NCBI RefSeq assembly: GCF_000701365.1
Contig: NZ_JNIK01000018.1
Location: 248,001 to 312,000, forward strand
Reading direction: 5' to 3'
Source: Blastococcus sp. URHD0036
GTDB taxonomy: Bacteria; Actinomycetota; Actinomycetes; Mycobacteriales; Geodermatophilaceae
DNA: 64,000 nt
Shown here: positions 1-7,384 of the stretch, piece by piece
Layout of the letters: every line of letters begins with the position of its first letter
How positions within the stretch are numbered: the stretch's first letter is position 1
Notes under the pieces: model-generated
What the model saw: only the letters and a program-made list of their open reading frames with translations
The model's database searches: none
What the model was told of the DNA's origin: nothing
Position numbers and translations under genes: made by a program

Positions 1-772
1 GCATCCGCGCGGCGGTCTCGAGCAGCAGGTCGGGCGCCTTGAGCGGCTGGATGCGGCCGACGAACAGCAGGACGACGGCGTCGTCGGGCAGCCCGACCGC
101 ACGGCGGGCGGCGGCCCGGTCGCCGGGCCGGAAGCGGTCGAGGTCCACCCCGGGCGGGACGACGAGGGTGCGCCGCGGGTCGGCTCCGTAGTGGCCGACC
201 AGCTGGGCGGCCTCGTCCTCGGTGTTGGCGATCAGCCGGTCGGCCTCGGCGACGACCTGCTCCTCGCCGATGACGCGGGCCCGCGGCTCGGGCCGGTCCC
301 CCGCGGCGAGGGCGGCGTTCTTGACCTTCGCGAGGGTGTGCGCGCTGTGGATGAGCGGCACGCTCCAGCGGTCGCGCGCCAGCCAGCCGACCTGCCCGGA
401 GAGCCAGTAGTGCGAGTGGACGACGTCGTAGTGACCCGGCTCGTGCTGGGCCTCCTCGCGCAGCACCGCGGCCGTGAACGCGCACAGCTGGCCGGGGAGC
501 TCCTCCTTGCCCAGGCCCTCGAACGGTCCGGCCGTGACGTGGCGGACGAGCACACCCGGGCTCATCTCCACCACGGGCGGCAGGTCGCTGGACGTGGCGC
601 GGGTGAAGACCTCGACGGCGATGCCGCGGGCGGCCAGCCGGCGGGAGACCTCGACGATGTAGACGTTCATGCCGCCGGCGTCACCGGCGCCGGGCTGGTC
701 CAGCGGGCTGGTGTGCACCGAGAGCGTGGCCACCCGGCGCAGCGGACCGGGGGTGTGCAGACGGGAGACCAC
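1..772 (-). CDS. mshA: D-inositol-3-phosphate glycosyltransferase MshA (C-terminal part missing)
   Basis: First step of mycothiol synthesis: transfers GlcNAc from UDP-GlcNAc to inositol 3-phosphate in the cytoplasm. The translated frame opens with a GT-B N-terminal domain containing [18 protein letters not shown] and later the MshA-like stretches [18 protein letters not shown] and [11 protein letters not shown], then [14 protein letters not shown] at the window edge. I chose GTG at 772 because AGGAGG lies at 783-788, ten bases upstream. Only 257 codons are present; the rest, including the end of the nucleotide-binding domain, lies outside the window. It is divergent from the dehydrogenase at 872. 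mshA, an SDR gene and murB lie close together in mycobacteria too, which supports the call. Confidence 0.93.
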   Translation of the reverse strand, partial: MVSRLHTPGPLRRVATLSVHTSPLDQPGAGDAGGMNVYIVEVSRRLAARGIAVEVFTRATSSDLPPVVEMSPGVLVRHVTAGPFEGLGKEELPGQLCAFTAAVLREEAQHEPGHYDVVHSHYWLSGQVGWLARDRWSVPLIHSAHTLAKVKNAALAAGDRPEPRARVIGEEQVVAEADRLIANTEDEAAQLVGHYGADPRRTLVVPPGVDLDRFRPGDRAAARRAVGLPDDAVVLLFVGRIQPLKAPDLLLETAARM

Positions 773-871
773 GCGGCTGCGACCTCCTGACCGGACCTGC
801 TGGGGCACTGGACGAGGGGCCGGGAGGCACCCTGTCGACCTCCCATCCTGCAACAGCGCCAGGATGTCCAC

Positions 872-1645
872 ATGTCCGGTGTGTCACGTACCCCCGCCGA
901 CCTGCCCGGATCCGGGCGCACCGCCGTCGTCACCGGCGCCTCCAGCGGCATCGGCGCCGCGACCGCCGAGCGTCTGGCGGCCGAGGGCTTCGACGTCGTC
1001 CTGGGCGCCCGCCGGCTCGACCGGCTGACCGCGCTGGCCGACCGGATCGGCGGTCGGGCGCTCCCCCTCGACGTGACCGATGCCGACTCGGTGGCGGCCT
1101 TCGTCGCCGAGCTGGACCAGGTCGACGTCCTGGTGAACAACGCCGGCGGCGCGTTCGACGCGAAGCCCGTCGCCGACGCCGACCTCGACTCCTGGGCCCG
1201 GGCGTTCGACGTGAACGTGCTCGGCTCGGTGCGGCTCACGAAGGCGCTGCTGCCGCTGCTGCGGGCGTCGGGCGCGGGCGACGTCCTCTTCGTCGGCTCG
1301 ACCGCGGGCATGGTCAGCTACGAGGGCGGCGCGTCCTATACGGCGGCCAAGCACGGGGTGCACACGCTGGCCGGGACGCTGCGCCTGGAGCTGGTCGCCG
1401 AGCCGATCCGGGTGATCGAGATCGCGCCCGGGATGGTGCGCACCGACGAGTTCGCGGTGAACCGCACCGGCTCGGAGGAGGCCGCCGCAGCGGTGTACCG
1501 CGGAGTGCGCGAGCCGCTGGTGGCCGAGGACGTCGCCGACTGCATCGCCTGGACGCTGACCCGCCCGCACCACGTGAACGTCGACCTGCTCGTCGTCCGC
1601 CCCCGGGCGCAGGCCGCCCAGCACAAGGTCCACCGCGAAGGCTGA
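872..1645 (+). CDS. SDR family NAD(P)-dependent oxidoreductase
   Basis: Short-chain dehydrogenase/reductase of 257 residues, the classical family length. It has the nucleotide-binding TGASSGIG motif at residues 21-28, NNAG near residue 89 and the catalytic YTAAK near residue 152, with an upstream serine (VGSTAG) completing the catalytic set. ARRLDRL after the second strand places Arg where NADP-preferring enzymes have a basic residue, so NADP is the likelier cofactor. The substrate is unknown. A homologous SDR sits between murB and mshA in mycobacteria (Rv0484c position), so this is conserved neighbourhood, not proof of a role in mycothiol or wall synthesis. A large hairpin follows its stop codon. 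Confidence 0.9.
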   Translation: MSGVSRTPADLPGSGRTAVVTGASSGIGAATAERLAAEGFDVVLGARRLDRLTALADRIGGRALPLDVTDADSVAAFVAELDQVDVLVNNAGGAFDAKPVADADLDSWARAFDVNVLGSVRLTKALLPLLRASGAGDVLFVGSTAGMVSYEGGASYTAAKHGVHTLAGTLRLELVAEPIRVIEIAPGMVRTDEFAVNRTGSEEAAAAVYRGVREPLVAEDVADCIAWTLTRPHHVNVDLLVVRPRAQAAQHKVHREG

Positions 1646-1687
1646 GTGGAGTGCGCGGAGCGAGGTTTCCTCGCCTCTCGCACTCCA
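1646..1687. terminator. Bidirectional hairpin between SDR gene and murB
   Basis: Two 20-base arms (1646-1665 and 1668-1687) pair with three mismatches around a tiny TT(T) loop. The hairpin fills the whole gap between the convergent stop codons at 1645 and 1688. There is no T-tract. Confidence 0.7.
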
Positions 1688-2695
1688 CTAGGGGCGGACG
1701 GCGGTCGGTTCCTGCTCGAGCGTGACGCCGAAGCGCTCCTGCACCGTGGCGACGACGTCGGCGGCGAAGGCCAGCAGCTCCGCGGCGGTGGCGCCGGGCT
1801 CGGTGGTGAGCGCGAGGCTGTGCCGCGGCGACGTCCCCACCAGCCCGCGCCGGGTGCCCCGGCCGAATCCGGCGGACTGCACCAGCCAGGCCGCGCTGAG
1901 CTTGACCCGCCCCTCGCCGGCCGGCCAGCTCGGGCAGCCCTCGACGGCGCGGTCGGCGGGCACGACCGGGTTGGTGAAGAACGAGCCGGCGCTGCGGGTG
2001 TCGGGGTCGGCCGGGTCCCACACCATCCCCTTGCCGCGGCGCAGGCCGAGCACCGCCTCCCGGACGGCGGCCAGCGGTGCCGTCTCCCCGAGCTCCACGC
2101 CCAGGGCACGGGCCAGCTCGGCGTAGCCCACCGGCCGGGAGACCGCGGACTCCTCGAGCGCGAAGCCCACGGTGAGGACGACGAACCGGCCGGGCTCCCG
2201 CTTGAACCGGCTGTCCCGGTAGGCGAACCCGCACTCGGCGGTGGTCAGCGTCTGCTCGCGCTTCTCCGCCCGGTCCCAGACGCGCACGGTCGTGAGGGTC
2301 TGCGCGACCTCCTGGCCGTAGGCGCCGACGTTCTGCACCGGGGTTGCGCCGGTCGACCCGGGGATGCCGGCCAGCGCCTCGATGCCGGCCAGCCCCTCGC
2401 CCACCGCATACGCGACGACGTCCTCCCACGGCTCGCCGGCCTGCACCTCGAGCTCGGTCCCGCGGCGCGCGATGCCCCGCGAGCGCACGAGGACGACGTC
2501 GCCGGGCCAGCCCTCGTCCGGTGCGACCACGTTCGAGCCGCCCCCGAGCAGCAGCAGCGGGCGGCCGGCCTCGTCGGCGTCACGCACCGCGGCCACGAGC
2601 TCGGCGGCGTCGGCGACCTCGACCAGCCGCGCGGCCGGCCCCCCGACGCCGAGGGTGGTGAGCGGAGCGAGGGGGACGTCGGAGCGGACCTGCAC
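1688..2695 (-). CDS. murB: UDP-N-acetylmuramate dehydrogenase
   Basis: Reduces UDP-GlcNAc-enolpyruvate to UDP-MurNAc with NADPH and FAD, the second committed step of cytoplasmic peptidoglycan precursor synthesis. The 335-residue product has the FAD-binding GGGSN (51-55), GIPGSTGATPVQNVGAYGQE (110-129), the substrate-site YRDSR (159-163) and RSAGSFFTNP, whose second serine (residue 238) is the catalytic proton donor. The start is GTG 2695: a TAGCGT -10 box lies six bases upstream, giving a leaderless transcript. It is divergent from the methyltransferase gene at 2730 with only 34 bases between the two start codons. Confidence 0.97.
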   Translation of the reverse strand: MQVRSDVPLAPLTTLGVGGPAARLVEVADAAELVAAVRDADEAGRPLLLLGGGSNVVAPDEGWPGDVVLVRSRGIARRGTELEVQAGEPWEDVVAYAVGEGLAGIEALAGIPGSTGATPVQNVGAYGQEVAQTLTTVRVWDRAEKREQTLTTAECGFAYRDSRFKREPGRFVVLTVGFALEESAVSRPVGYAELARALGVELGETAPLAAVREAVLGLRRGKGMVWDPADPDTRSAGSFFTNPVVPADRAVEGCPSWPAGEGRVKLSAAWLVQSAGFGRGTRRGLVGTSPRHSLALTTEPGATAAELLAFAADVVATVQERFGVTLEQEPTAVRP

Positions 2696-2701
2696 GCACC
2701 C

Positions 2702-2707
2702 ACGCTA
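2702..2707 (-). promoter_or_regulatory. -10 box of leaderless murB promoter
   Basis: TAGCGT on the minus strand, six bases before GTG 2695. No recognisable -35. Confidence 0.65.
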
Positions 2708-2715
2708 GCCGCGAC

Positions 2716-2721
2716 TACCCT
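2716..2721 (+). promoter_or_regulatory. -10 box of leaderless methyltransferase promoter
   Basis: TACCCT on the plus strand, eight bases before GTG 2730. It lies just eight bases from the opposing murB -10 box. Confidence 0.6.
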
Positions 2722-2729
2722 CGGACCCG

Positions 2730-3596
2730 GTGAGCGAGACGAGCGGCGGCGACCACAAGCGCCGCGCCGTCCTCCCGGACACGCCGCGCCGGGCGAACCC
2801 GCGGCTGGCCGCCGGCCGCGCCCGCGCGCTGGGACTGCCCACCCGCGGCACCACGAACGCCAACCGGCTGCGGCGGGTCGACCGCTGGCTGGTCGCCACC
2901 CAGGTGCCCCGGCTGCGCGACGCCGCCCAGCCGCTCGTCGTCGACCTGGGCTACGGCGCCTCGGCCGTCACCACCGTGGAGCTGGCCGAGCGGCTGGCGC
3001 CGCGGGTGCCGGGCCTGCAGGTGGTCGGGCTGGAGATCGACCCCGAGCGGGTCGCGGCGGTGGCCGCCGACCGGGATCCGCCGCGGCTGGACTTCCGGCT
3101 CGGCGGCTTCGAGCTCGCCGGGCTGCAGCCGGTGCTGGTGCGGGCGTTCAACGTGCTGCGCCAGTACGACGAGCCGTCCGCGGCCCGGGCCTGGGAGACG
3201 GTGTGCGCACGGCTGGCGCCGGGCGGGCTGCTCGTGGAGGGGACCTGCGACGAGTGGGGACGGCGCTCGGCGTGGGTCGCGCTGGACGCCGACGGCCCGC
3301 TCACCCTGACCCTGGCCGCGCGGGTCGCCGACCTGGACCGCCCCTCCGACCTCGCCGAGCGGCTGCCCAAGGCGCTCATCCACCACAACGTGCCCGGCGA
3401 GCCCGTGCACGACCTGCTGCGCGCGTTCGACGCCGCCTGGGCCGCCGCGGCCGGTCTCGCGACGTTCGGCCCACGGCAGCGGTGGGCGGCCGCCGCGCAG
3501 ACGCTGGCCGACCAGGGGTGGCCGCTGGTCGGCTCGACCCGCCGGTGGCGCGAGGGCGAGCTGACCGTCCGCTGGTCGGCGGTGGCGCCGCGATGA
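2730..3596 (+). CDS. Class I SAM-dependent methyltransferase
   Basis: A 288-residue protein with a class I methyltransferase fold. Motif I is VVDLGYGAS (70-78), followed by the acidic strand end VGLEIDPERV that binds the ribose of SAM, and a motif near ARLAPGGLLVEG typical of the post-motif region. The substrate cannot be read from the sequence. The N-terminal 45 residues are basic (KRR, TPRRANPRLAAGRARALG) and may contact a nucleic acid or an acidic partner. It overlaps the next gene by four bases (ATGA), so the two are translationally coupled. A leaderless GTG start at 2730 is supported by TACCCT at 2716-2721. Confidence 0.85.
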   Translation: MSETSGGDHKRRAVLPDTPRRANPRLAAGRARALGLPTRGTTNANRLRRVDRWLVATQVPRLRDAAQPLVVDLGYGASAVTTVELAERLAPRVPGLQVVGLEIDPERVAAVAADRDPPRLDFRLGGFELAGLQPVLVRAFNVLRQYDEPSAARAWETVCARLAPGGLLVEGTCDEWGRRSAWVALDADGPLTLTLAARVADLDRPSDLAERLPKALIHHNVPGEPVHDLLRAFDAAWAAAAGLATFGPRQRWAAAAQTLADQGWPLVGSTRRWREGELTVRWSAVAPR

Positions 3597-4453
3597 GCCG
3601 CCGGTCCGCCGAGCCACCCCCGCCGCCGGGGCGCGTGCCGGTCGCCGGGGGCGTCGCCGAGCTGCTCGGGGACGCCGACCGCGACGGCGCGTGGGTGCTC
3701 CTGGTCGACGACACCCCGCAGTCGCACGTCGACCTCGCCGATCCCACCCACCTGGAGTTCGAGTACGTCCGCCGGATGGGTCACGTGCTCGACCTGGCCG
3801 CGGACGAGGGCGCACCGCTCGACGTCCTCCACCTGGGCGGTGGGGCACTGACGCTCGCGCGCTACGTCGCGGTGACCCGTCCCGGGTCGCGCCAGCGGGT
3901 GGTCGAGCTCGACGAGCCCCTGACCGAACTGGTGCGCGCGCACCTGCCCCTGCCGCGCAACGCCCGGATCCGGGTCCGCGCGGCCGACGCCCGGGCCGGG
4001 CTCGAGGCGGCGCACACGGCGAGCGCCGACGTCGTCGTCTGCGACGTGTTCGCGGGGGCGCGCACGCCGGCGCACCTGACCACCACCGAGTTCGTCACCG
4101 AGGTGCGGCGGGTGCTGCGCCCCGGCGGTCTCTACGCGGCCAACGTCGCCGACGGTCCGCCGCTGCGGTTCGCCCGCGGGCAGGTGGCCACGCTGCGGTC
4201 GGTGTTCCCCTCCGTGTGCCTCGTCGCCGAGCCCGGCACGTTCCGCGGGCGCCGGTTCGGCAACCTCGTCGCCGTCGCCTCCGACGCGCCCCTGCCGGTG
4301 GCCGGCCTCACCCGGCGCTGCGCCGGTGACCCGATGCCGTCCCGGGTGGTGGAGGGCGCGGACCTCGACCGGTTCGTCGGCGACGCACGGCCGGTCGGTG
4401 ACGCGGACGCCGTCCCCTCGCCGGAGCCACCGGCCGGCGTCTTCAGCCGCTGA
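3593..4453 (+). CDS. Spermidine synthase-like (PABS-fold) protein
   Basis: A 286-residue Rossmann-fold protein resembling polyamine synthases: DVLHLGGGALTLARY (about 77-91) matches the decarboxy-SAM binding motif, RVVELDEPLTELVR the acidic strand 2 end, and VVCDVFAGARTP the position of the catalytic-loop aspartate. These actinobacterial proteins are widespread and mostly lack demonstrated aminopropyl transferase activity, so spermidine synthesis is only a homology label. ATG 3593 overlaps the stop of the preceding methyltransferase by four bases, and the pair probably works together. Confidence 0.8.
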   Translation: MSRRSAEPPPPPGRVPVAGGVAELLGDADRDGAWVLLVDDTPQSHVDLADPTHLEFEYVRRMGHVLDLAADEGAPLDVLHLGGGALTLARYVAVTRPGSRQRVVELDEPLTELVRAHLPLPRNARIRVRAADARAGLEAAHTASADVVVCDVFAGARTPAHLTTTEFVTEVRRVLRPGGLYAANVADGPPLRFARGQVATLRSVFPSVCLVAEPGTFRGRRFGNLVAVASDAPLPVAGLTRRCAGDPMPSRVVEGADLDRFVGDARPVGDADAVPSPEPPAGVFSR

Positions 4454-4473
4454 CCCCGCCGGCGCGGCCGCCG

Positions 4474-4479
4474 TACGGT
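4474..4479 (+). promoter_or_regulatory. -10 box of leaderless PspC-domain gene
   Basis: TACGGT six bases before ATG 4486. Confidence 0.55.
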
Positions 4480-4485
4480 CGGCTC

Positions 4486-4677
4486 ATGACAGCTCCTACG
4501 CCCCGACTGCGGCGCGACACCAGGAACAAGCGGCTCGGCGGGGTGTGCTCCGGCATCGCGCGCCGCTACGGCCTGTCCACCGGCGGCCTGCGGCTGGCCT
4601 TCGTCCTGTCGTGCGTCCTGCCGGGACCGCAGATCCTGGTCTACCTGGTGCTGTGGCTGGTGATCCCCGCCGGGTGA
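4486..4677 (+). CDS. PspC domain-containing small membrane protein
   Basis: A 63-residue protein that is essentially one PspC domain: basic N-terminus (LRRDTRNKRLGGVCSGIA), the RYGLSTGGLRLAF core and one hydrophobic segment (about 37-60) ending LWLVIPAG. PspC proteins in Proteobacteria belong to the phage-shock membrane-stress response; in actinobacteria stand-alone copies are common with unclear function. The start is supported by a TACGGT box six bases upstream, implying a leaderless mRNA. It faces the DUF2516 gene convergently. Confidence 0.85.
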   Translation: MTAPTPRLRRDTRNKRLGGVCSGIARRYGLSTGGLRLAFVLSCVLPGPQILVYLVLWLVIPAG

Positions 4678-4684
4678 CGGCGGG

Positions 4685-4969
4685 CTACCAGCCGGTGTTG
4701 CCGCGGTGCAGGCCGCGGACGGCGGGGCGCACGTCGACCAGGTAGACGGCGGCGGCGACCACCGCCGGGAGGCCGAGGAAGCTCATCGGCCCCATGGCGA
4801 AGAGGAGCACCGCGGCCAGGGCGGTGATGCCCAGCCAGGCCGGCTTGGTCAGCTTGCCCGCGGCGACGAAGCCCGGGGCGGGGCGGGTCACGGCGTCGAC
4901 CAGCGCCCAGAGGGCGAGCGCGACGGTCCCCCAGTACAGCGCCTCGAGGACGAGAGCCTGGAACCCCAT
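4685..4969 (-). CDS. DUF2516 family membrane protein
   Basis: A 94-residue hydrophobic protein with about three membrane segments (6-27, 45-60 and 66-80), containing ALWALVDAVTRP and the FVAAGKLTKPAWLGIT motif typical of DUF2516. Its function is unknown. ATG 4969 is preceded by TACCCT (4976-4981) with a six-base gap, which suggests a leaderless transcript and argues against longer in-frame starts upstream. Confidence 0.85.
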   Translation of the reverse strand: MGFQALVLEALYWGTVALALWALVDAVTRPAPGFVAAGKLTKPAWLGITALAAVLLFAMGPMSFLGLPAVVAAAVYLVDVRPAVRGLHRGNTGW

Positions 4970-4975
4970 GGCGGC

Positions 4976-4981
4976 AGGGTA
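4976..4981 (-). promoter_or_regulatory. -10 box of leaderless DUF2516 gene
   Basis: TACCCT on the minus strand, six bases before ATG 4969. Confidence 0.6.
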
Positions 4982-5011
4982 CCCGCGCCGGGGCCCCGGA
5001 CCGGGACGTGA

Positions 5012-5048
5012 CAGGGCCCCGGAGCGCGAAAGCAGCTCCGGGGCCCTG
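5012..5048 (-). terminator. Terminator hairpin after HBHA-like gene
   Basis: Perfect 14-bp inverted repeat (5012-5025 with 5035-5048) around a nine-base loop, 34 bases downstream of the HBHA-like stop codon. Confidence 0.8.
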
Positions 5049-5081
5049 GTCAGGGTGCCGACCGTGGGGTCGGCGGCGGGA

Positions 5082-5834
5082 TCAGGCCGAGGGCCCGGTC
5101 TTCTTCGTCGAGCGGGCCCGGGGGACGCGCGCCGAGGTGGTGGCGGTGGCCTTGGAGCGGGCCGGGGTGGTCCGCTTCGCGACCGGCTTGGTGGCCGGCT
5201 GCGCGCTGGCCTCGAGGTCGGCCTTGGCGGTGTCGGCGGCCTCGTCGACGGTGGTCTCGGCCTTGGCGGCGGCCTTGGTGGCCTTCGCCGCGGTCTTCTG
5301 CGCGACCGAGGTGACCTTGTCCGACGCCTCGGTGACGGCCTCGGCGCCCTCCTCGAGAACGTCCTCCAGGGTGTCCTCGACGGCGTCGACGGCGCGCTCG
5401 GCGCGGGCGACGACCTTGCGGAAGGCCGGCTGACGGCGGAGCTCGTCGACGACGGTGGCACCGCGCTCGGCCAGGGTCTCCAGCGTGGCGACGGCCTGGG
5501 TGCGGGCGGTCTCGACGAGGCCGGTCACGGTGGCGCGGACGGTCTCCGGCTCGACGACCTTCGCGAACTGGACGGCCGTGGTGCGGGCGGTCTGCACGGC
5601 GCCGCGGGCGCGGTTGGCGGCCTCCTCGGCGCGGGTGCGGGCCTCCTTGGCGGCCAGGTCGGCCTGGACCTGCGCCTCGCCGGGCAGCGCCTCGGCGCGG
5701 GTGCGGAGCTGGCCGACGACGGCGCGGGCGCGCTCGACGGCCAGGTCACCGGCGCCGATGGTCGCGAGGAGCTGGGTCTTGTAGACCTCGAACGCCTTCT
5801 CGCCGTAGGTCTTCAGGGTGTCGGTGGTGGTCAT
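5082..5834 (-). CDS. HBHA-like coiled-coil, Ala/Lys-rich protein
   Basis: A 250-residue protein resembling mycobacterial heparin-binding hemagglutinin. Residues 1-60 form amphipathic helices (TLKTYGEKAFEVYKTQLLA), 60-190 continue as alanine-rich helical repeats with regular Glu/Arg, and the tail from about 180 is Lys/Ala/Thr/Pro-rich and basic (KTAAKATKAAAKAE, PVAKRTTPARSKA), like HBHA's heparin-binding tail. There is no signal peptide, as in HBHA. Its start overlaps the stop of the XRE regulator gene by four bases, so the two are coupled. It could act on the surface, at the membrane, or as a nucleoid-binding protein through its basic tail; the sequence does not decide. Confidence 0.75.
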   Translation of the reverse strand: MTTTDTLKTYGEKAFEVYKTQLLATIGAGDLAVERARAVVGQLRTRAEALPGEAQVQADLAAKEARTRAEEAANRARGAVQTARTTAVQFAKVVEPETVRATVTGLVETARTQAVATLETLAERGATVVDELRRQPAFRKVVARAERAVDAVEDTLEDVLEEGAEAVTEASDKVTSVAQKTAAKATKAAAKAETTVDEAADTAKADLEASAQPATKPVAKRTTPARSKATATTSARVPRARSTKKTGPSA

Positions 5835-6337
5835 GCCGTCTCCTCCGTGGAGTCAGGGGTCGTGGTCTTCGGGGTGCTGGTCTTCTGGGTCGCGGCGTGC
5901 TCGCGGACGTAGGTCTCGTAGAGCTCGAGGAGCACGGCCCGGTGCCGCTCGGAGAGCGCCTCGTCGCCGCGGATGGCGGCGACCGTGTCCGGGTTGCCCG
6001 ACCGGCGGTCGAGGATCCCGGCCTGCTCGTACAGCGTCTCGGCCGAGATCTGCAGGCCCTTGGCGATGGCCGCGAGGATCTCCGCCGACGGCTTGCGCAG
6101 ACCGCGCTCCACCTGCGACAGGTACGGGTTGCTCACCCCGGCGGTGCGGGCGAGCTCGCGGAGCGACACCCGGGCCGCGCTGCGCTGCTCCCGGATGAAG
6201 TCCCCGACCTGCGAGCTGGTCGCCGAGACCTTCTCCTTCTCGGCGGCGACCGTGTCCGCGACCGAGCCGGCGAGCTGGTCCACCTTCTCGCGGACCGTGG
6301 TCACCTGCTCGCGCACGAACTCGGTCGGTGTCTGCAC
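5831..6337 (-). CDS. XRE-family helix-turn-helix regulator
   Basis: A 168-residue regulator. The N-terminal ~50 residues are an amphipathic helix (TEFVREQVTTVREKVDQLAG) similar in style to the helices of the HBHA-like protein encoded next to it. The central DNA-binding domain is a clear Cro/C1-type HTH (SLRELARTAGVSNPYLSQVE, then GLRKPSAEILAAIAKGL). The C-terminal region is helical with a Thr/Pro-rich end. I place the start at GTG 6337 instead of TTG 6373 because TTGCAG-N17-TAGCGT sits upstream with seven bases to the GTG. A 13-bp inverted repeat spans that -35, which suggests autoregulation. Confidence 0.82.
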   Translation of the reverse strand: MQTPTEFVREQVTTVREKVDQLAGSVADTVAAEKEKVSATSSQVGDFIREQRSAARVSLRELARTAGVSNPYLSQVERGLRKPSAEILAAIAKGLQISAETLYEQAGILDRRSGNPDTVAAIRGDEALSERHRAVLLELYETYVREHAATQKTSTPKTTTPDSTEETA

Positions 6338-6344
6338 GGATACG

Positions 6345-6373
6345 ACGCTAACCGCGGGTGCTAGCTCCTGCAA
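6345..6373 (-). promoter_or_regulatory. Promoter of XRE regulator operon
   Basis: Minus strand TTGCAG (6368-6373), 17-base spacer, TAGCGT (6345-6350), then seven bases to GTG 6337. One of the best -35/-10 pairs in the window. Confidence 0.7.
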
Positions 6374-6391
6374 GCGGTGGAGCTAGCACCC
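6356..6391. promoter_or_regulatory. 13-bp inverted repeat: operator and/or terminator
   Basis: Perfect arms GGGTGCTAGCTCC (6356-6368) and its complement (6379-6391) with a ten-base spacer. It sits after the asparaginase stop codon and directly over the -35 of the XRE gene, so it may end the upstream operon, bind the XRE protein, or both. Confidence 0.6.
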
Positions 6392-6415
6392 GGCCGTGAG
6401 TCGCCTCACACGTCC

Positions 6416-7384
6416 TCAAGCCGGCAGTGCGGCGGCCCGGACCTCCCCCACGACGCCGTCGCCGCCGGTCACGGGGGTGACCACCCACGGGGCGAGGAGA
6501 TCGGCGTCGACGCCCAGGCGGCGCAGCCCGGCGGCCAGCAGCACGGTCCGGCCCCGCTGACCGCCGTCGTCGAGCTTGAACGCGAGGACGCCCCGCCCGG
6601 GCAGCGCGGCCACGTGCACGCCGTCCGCGCCGTGCTTGACCAGGGCACCCGGAACGGCCGTCATCAGGTCCGTGTCCTCGTGTCCGGTGCCGGCGACGTA
6701 CCAGGGGTGCGCGCGCATGGCGTCGGCCACGCGCCGTCCCGGGCTGCCCTCCGCGGCCTGCACCAGCGACAGCGTGCCGCGGGCCAGCCCCGTCAGCGAG
6801 AGCGCGTGCTGGGGCGCGCCGCAGCCGTCCACGACGACGGCGGACACCGGCTCCCCCGCGGCCTCGCCCAGCCGGGCCTCGATCGCCTGCTGCAGCGGGT
6901 GCTGCCGGTCCAGGTACCCGTCGACAGGCCAGCCGGCGGCGACACAGGCGGCCAGCATCGCCGCGTGCTTGCCCGAGCAGTTCATGGCCGGACGCTCCGG
7001 CGCGCGGCCCTCCGTCAGCCACCGGGCGCGGGTCTGCTCGTCCGACGGGAGGGCCGCGGGGCAGCCCAGGGCGTCGGGCCCCAGACCCGCCGCGGCCAGG
7101 ATCCCGGCGGCGAGCTCCCGGTGCCCGTCCTCGCCGGTGTGCGACCCGGCGGCGATGGCCAGTTCCTGCGTCGACGCCGGCACCCAGCCGGCGTCCAGGT
7201 ACACGGTGGCCTGCACCGGCTTGTTCGACGAGCGCGGCAGGACCGGCCGGTCGACGTCGCCGGCCGCGGCGATGACCGCCCCCTCGGCCGAGAGGACGAC
7301 GAGCCCGCCCCGGTGCACCGACTCCAGGAAGCCCGAGCGCCAGACCTCGACGAGGACCGGGTTGACGGGCCAGTCCCCGTTCAG
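6416..7384 (-). CDS. Asparaginase (bacterial asparaginase II family)
   Basis: Hydrolyses L-asparagine to aspartate and ammonia. The product has the family motifs RSGF..SVHRG near the N-terminus, SSNKPVQA, NCSGKHAAMLAAC and VVDGCGAP. No ATG, GTG or TTG in frame can account for the conserved N-terminus: the nearest is GTG 7318, which would remove it. CTG at 7384 overlaps the rsiG stop codon as CTGA, the same four-base geometry as every other junction in this operon, giving 322 residues. It is the last gene of fur-ygfZ-BKACE-rsiG-asparaginase, followed by the inverted repeat at 6356-6391. Confidence 0.88.
   Translation of the reverse strand: MNGDWPVNPVLVEVWRSGFLESVHRGGLVVLSAEGAVIAAAGDVDRPVLPRSSNKPVQATVYLDAGWVPASTQELAIAAGSHTGEDGHRELAAGILAAAGLGPDALGCPAALPSDEQTRARWLTEGRAPERPAMNCSGKHAAMLAACVAAGWPVDGYLDRQHPLQQAIEARLGEAAGEPVSAVVVDGCGAPQHALSLTGLARGTLSLVQAAEGSPGRRVADAMRAHPWYVAGTGHEDTDLMTAVPGALVKHGADGVHVAALPGRGVLAFKLDDGGQRGRTVLLAAGLRRLGVDADLLAPWVVTPVTGGDGVVGEVRAAALPA

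Noticed and set aside
191-790. Plus-strand open frame over mshA
   Set aside because: The minus-strand frame encodes an unmistakable MshA.
1646-4453. A 935-codon plus-strand open frame covering murB and both methyltransferase genes
   Set aside because: It runs antisense through murB, uses residue composition typical of GC-rich shadow frames, and only its last 286 codons form a recognisable protein, which starts separately at 3593.
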